Assembly: GCF_014698045.1 (NCBI RefSeq)
Contig: NZ_JACJSE010000033.1
Span: 9,301-73,300, forward strand
Source: Aulosira sp. FACHB-615
GTDB taxonomy: Bacteria > Cyanobacteriota > Cyanobacteriia > Cyanobacteriales > Nostocaceae
Length of the DNA: 64,000 nt
Direction: 5' to 3'
The translations under genes and the position numbers were made by a program. Positions 60,882 through 64,000 of the stretch are shown here, piece after piece; position 1 is the first letter of the stretch; each line of letters starts with the position of its first letter. The notes beneath the pieces are model-generated. The model was given only the letters and a program-made list of their open reading frames with translations, made no database searches and was not told where the DNA came from.

Positions 60882-62490
60882 TTAGCCTTGCTATTCGTAA
60901 ATCATGATTTTTAATTTTGCCACTCAAATTTATTTGTTCATTAGCATCAGATCCTTCTGAGGATTTAGAATTTTCATTAAGTTCCATACTTAGTTCAGAT
61001 AATTGTGAAGAATATTTAGTACTTTCTTGTATTTCTTGAATTTTTTTACCACTCCAAATTATAGAAATTCCTACACCAAGTAAGGTTAAGACTAAAATAA
61101 TAGAACCAAAGCGAATCCGTCGTTGAGCTTTTAAATTTGCTTGAGCTAATAACTGATTCCTCTCTTCGGCTGCCTCTCTATCCTGTCTCTCTCTTTCTAA
61201 AGCAGCTTCTTGTTGCTTGGCAGCAATCTCTTGTTCAATTTCCTTTTCTTTACTAGCAGCTAAAAACTGTTTATCCTGATAACTTAAATTCTTATTTCTT
61301 GCCCATTCCTCTGCTCTTCGTAACGCATTGCCTGTCAGCAACCGCGATTTATCAGTTCCACCAGAAGCCACCCAAAAGCGGAAACTTTCTGAGTATGGAC
61401 GTAGGTTATTTAATTGAGCTTCAATCCAATTTAAGTTAAATATTTCCCGGTAAATCTGGTTATAAATTCTTAGCTTGCCTTCTTGCCTAACAACCAATCC
61501 CGAAAGCTGTAACTCACTCTGTTCTAACGTTTCATCTGCTATGATTTGCGATCGCTCTTCAGAGAATCTAACTTGTTGGTACAGTTCTAGCAAATACCCA
61601 GCCCGTTGTTCATCCCGTAAAATCCTGGCTTGAATTGTTCGCAAATGCTCAGGTTCATCCTGCGATTCCCAGTTCTCAATGATGCGTGATCTAACAACTT
61701 GCTCTACTGAACGAGGGTTTTCTTGTACAGACTCCTCAACCATATACTGGCACAGCTTTTGAGTCAGAAACGGTTGTCCCCCAGTCCACAGCAAAATCTC
61801 TTGCATTACTGCTTGGGGATTACTAAATTTACTATACAAACCCTTTTCTAATGGTTCAACCTCATGCAATTGAAAACCCTTGAGAGAGATTGCTTGACCA
61901 ATATTAAAGGGAGTGCGCTGTTTATCTCCAATTAAATTACTCGGTGATGCAACGCCCAACAAACAGAAAGTCAGACGGTTATATTCAGGGTTATCAACAC
62001 GCTTGTTATAGCAGGCACGAATTAACGCAAAAAAGTCATCTGTGGGAAAGTTCAGGCTGAGTACACTATCAATTTCATCAATAAAAATAACAATATTCTC
62101 TTGAACTTCAACCAGCAATATTTCTTCCAAAAACTTACGAAATCGCGTTACCAATGTATTTAACTGATTTGCTTCCCACCAATCACCAAAGTCTACATCT
62201 AACCCAAAAGTATCAATGAGCGTGTCAATCAAATCTGCATACCATTGTTCGGGCGGGACATTCTGAATCCCACCAGCAGACAAGTCTACAGCTGCACACT
62301 GCACACCCTCTTCTCTCAATCGCTGCATGGTTCGCACACGCAAACTGGATTTACCACTCTGGCGCGAATTTAGGACATAACAAAACTTTCCTGCCTTCAG
62401 TCCTTCATATAATTGGGCATCAGCTTCTCTTGTGACGTAGGTACTGGCATTTTCAGGTAAACTTCCAGAAAATATGTACTGGTCAACCAT
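60844..62490 (-). CDS. AAA-like STAND ATPase with membrane helix, frameshifted before COP23
   Basis: 548 aa, a close paralogue of the N-terminal 450 residues of the 1053-aa protein: P-loop NSRQSGKSSLR, Walker B IVIFIDEIDSVL, GGQPFLTQKLCQ, a helical region and a charged coiled segment. A membrane helix lies at about 460-480 (GSIILVLTLLGVGISIIW). The frame ends shortly after the GATA duplication, leaving a short tail (ISSMSTT). The intact product would carry a periplasmic COP23 domain. It follows the truncated CHAT-AAA gene by 7 bp, the same gene pairing as 57295/54134. Confidence 0.8.
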   Translation of the reverse strand: MVDQYIFSGSLPENASTYVTREADAQLYEGLKAGKFCYVLNSRQSGKSSLRVRTMQRLREEGVQCAAVDLSAGGIQNVPPEQWYADLIDTLIDTFGLDVDFGDWWEANQLNTLVTRFRKFLEEILLVEVQENIVIFIDEIDSVLSLNFPTDDFFALIRACYNKRVDNPEYNRLTFCLLGVASPSNLIGDKQRTPFNIGQAISLKGFQLHEVEPLEKGLYSKFSNPQAVMQEILLWTGGQPFLTQKLCQYMVEESVQENPRSVEQVVRSRIIENWESQDEPEHLRTIQARILRDEQRAGYLLELYQQVRFSEERSQIIADETLEQSELQLSGLVVRQEGKLRIYNQIYREIFNLNWIEAQLNNLRPYSESFRFWVASGGTDKSRLLTGNALRRAEEWARNKNLSYQDKQFLAASKEKEIEQEIAAKQQEAALERERQDREAAEERNQLLAQANLKAQRRIRFGSIILVLTLLGVGISIIWSGKKIQEIQESTKYSSQLSELSMELNENSKSSEGSDANEQINLSGKIKNHDLRIARLSAAISISSMSTT

Positions 62491-62497
62491 GAATCAC

Positions 62498-63895
62498 CTA
62501 CCCCAAACGAGTTGAGAAATACTGACGATACAAATCATAACTAGGAATGCAATCATTACTGAAAAGTTTCACTAAGCCCAAGCTGTGCAGTTTAAATGCC
62601 ACTTCAGTATCAAGCCTGACAGGTATTTCATTCATCACTACTCTTTTATACCCTGCTTCAAGCTGAGGATTATGTTGTAAATGCCACAATTGTTGTCGCA
62701 GGTGGTCACTGAAAATCCCTTGTTCTGTTGGTGCAAGTTTCAACAGTTCTTCTAACGTCGTCTGCTGACTTTTCAGGTGTGCGATCGCCTGTTGTACCAG
62801 AGAAGGATGTCCCCCAACTAAGTTTACTACCTCACTCAAGTCTTGTTCTGTCAATCCGTACTGCTTGGCGAGGTCTTGCACTTGCTGCAAATTAAATTCG
62901 GGTAATTCAATCGTTACCCCTACATTAAATGGTGAGTGATTCGTGTCTAAATCAGGATATTTTTCAGTGGAATGAACTATTACTAAACGCAATTTCTTCC
63001 AGATATTACCAGTCTTATCTCCTTGTTTAGCAGCTTCATGCCAACTACGCAATAGTAAACAGAATTGAGGGAAAACATCTGAACATTCAAACACACGCTC
63101 AAAATTATCAATAGCAAAAACTAAAGGGCTATTGTTAAGGGATAGCAAATATTTTTGAAAATAACGAGTACAGTTTTTATTTAAACTGTAAATATCTTGC
63201 CAGTGTTTATCTAGTTGGGGTTCTAGCTCCAGGCTGTCAGCAACATCAACGCACAGCCATTGTAAGAATGTTTTTAAATCAGTAAGGATATGGTTATCAG
63301 CAAGTTTTAAATCTAATTTTGCTGTTTGATAACCTTGTTCTCTAGCATAGTTTAGTACTTTCTCTAGCAGTAGTGTTTTCCCCATCTTTTGAGGGGCTTT
63401 AATTCTAATTAAAGCCCCAGGCTGCACAATTGCGTCATAGCAGTTTTGCTCCTTTGGAGGTCGTTCAACATATATGTCTGTGTTTGTTGTTGAGACAGAA
63501 TTCTCAGTATAAGAAAGTTTGTCTTTTAAAACTGGTATTTGCCCTTGTGAAATGTCTTCCATTTGAATGGCAACTAAACCTTCTTCAAAAGCTCTTTGGA
63601 ATACACCTTGAGTTTCTGAATTTTCGTAACCCAATCCATCATAAAATCCTTGAGCAAATACAATTGCAGCTTTGTCACCAATGGGCTGGTTCATGCCAAT
63701 TGCATAATTAATATGTTGGCTAATTGCATGGGCTGGTTTAGCTGAGTAGCAGGCATTGAGTAAGACGCAGTTCACATAATCGGCGTGTAACTTAAATAGC
63801 GAAGCTAAACCTTCTGCTGAAACAGGTTTGTTGTTCCCGCCATCATCTTCTAGCAACAAACTGCCATCTTCTAAGCCATGTCCGCAGCTTAGTGG
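62498..63895 (-). pseudogene. 5'-truncated CHAT-AAA protein
   Basis: The open part from a TTG at 63859 encodes 453 aa. It has the C-terminal half of a CHAT domain (Cys in VLLNACYSAKP) and an AAA-like domain (P-loop APQKMGKTLL, Walker B VFAIDNFE) like the 724-aa protein, but no TIR. The catalytic GHG is still encoded just upstream (63878-63886), but no start codon precedes it before an in-frame TGA at 63917-63919. Sequence beyond about 63890 no longer matches CHAT. The protease head is therefore dead or absent, although the AAA part could still be made. Confidence 0.65.
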
Positions 63896-64000
63896 TGCAG
63901 AAAACTTTCCAGAGTCTCAAGTGGAGAAGACAGTGATACGGGAGAACTCAATTTGTTGCTCTATGTGCGTTCGTTTTTTGAGTGAAGCAGTAGCAGGTGG

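Noticed and set aside
63896..64000. A second gene fused in front of the truncated CHAT domain
   Set aside because: Only about 100 bp are visible, with stops in the relevant frame and no recognisable motif.

Overview
The window looks like accessory DNA, probably a large plasmid or plasmid-derived island, from a filamentous cyanobacterium of the Nostoc/Anabaena type. The evidence is frequent HIP1 octamers (GCGATCGC), GUN4 and COP23 domains, Nostocales-style AAA-like/CHAT/caspase proteins, a very large RTX protein, and two paralogous plasmid-type maintenance modules. No rRNA, tRNA, CRISPR array or core metabolic gene was seen.

Layout. (1) 1-6443, minus strand: a vWA-MoxR-VMAP ternary conflict operon made of an unknown 239-aa protein, an EAD1-trypsin protease, an EAD1-VMAP, a MoxR ATPase, and a vWA-type protein cut by the window edge. 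(2) 6454-11762: a repeated leader, a 59-aa membrane ORF, a repeated 157-aa gene, scars of a winged-helix gene, an HNH endonuclease, a caspase-like protease, a transposase remnant and a MITE-like element. (3) 11763-20376, minus strand: a second VMAP operon in the order RHH regulator, Pycsar-type membrane effector, nucleotidyl cyclase-EAD1, EAD1-VMAP, MoxR, vWA-SUMF1, SUMF1-GUN4. (4) 20639-28885: plasmid-type module A, with a repressor divergent from a coiled-coil DNA-associated protein, a TnpB-like gene, a DinD/BRO-like gene and an intact winged-helix gene. (5) 29039-39097: a 2842-aa RTX protein with an endonuclease/exonuclease/phosphatase domain, and a NarL-type response regulator. (6) 39843-45690: module B, a diverged copy of module A. 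(7) 45843-53276, plus strand: a type I restriction-modification operon (HsdM-S fusion, HsdR) with an OLD-type nuclease and a YgjP-type metallopeptidase. (8) 53337-64000: repeat scars, then CHAT-TIR-AAA plus AAA-peptidoglycan-binding proteins, another scar, then a frameshifted AAA-COP23 gene and a truncated CHAT-AAA gene.

How it fits together. Almost every cassette is a defence or programmed-cell-death type system. The most interesting one is at 13205-20376. There a Pycsar-like pair (nucleotide cyclase and three-helix membrane effector) sits in the operon of a VMAP-MoxR-vWA system, and the cyclase carries an EAD1 domain nearly identical, even in DNA, to the EAD1 of the adjacent VMAP. In operon 1 the same position is held by an EAD1-trypsin. 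This suggests one regulatory core (VMAP, MoxR, vWA) with interchangeable effectors recruited by matching EADs. Both operons follow the same roughly 220-bp leader. Junctions between cassettes repeatedly carry 3'-end fragments of one winged-helix gene, so this looks like a defence island assembled by recombination at repeated plasmid-gene ends.
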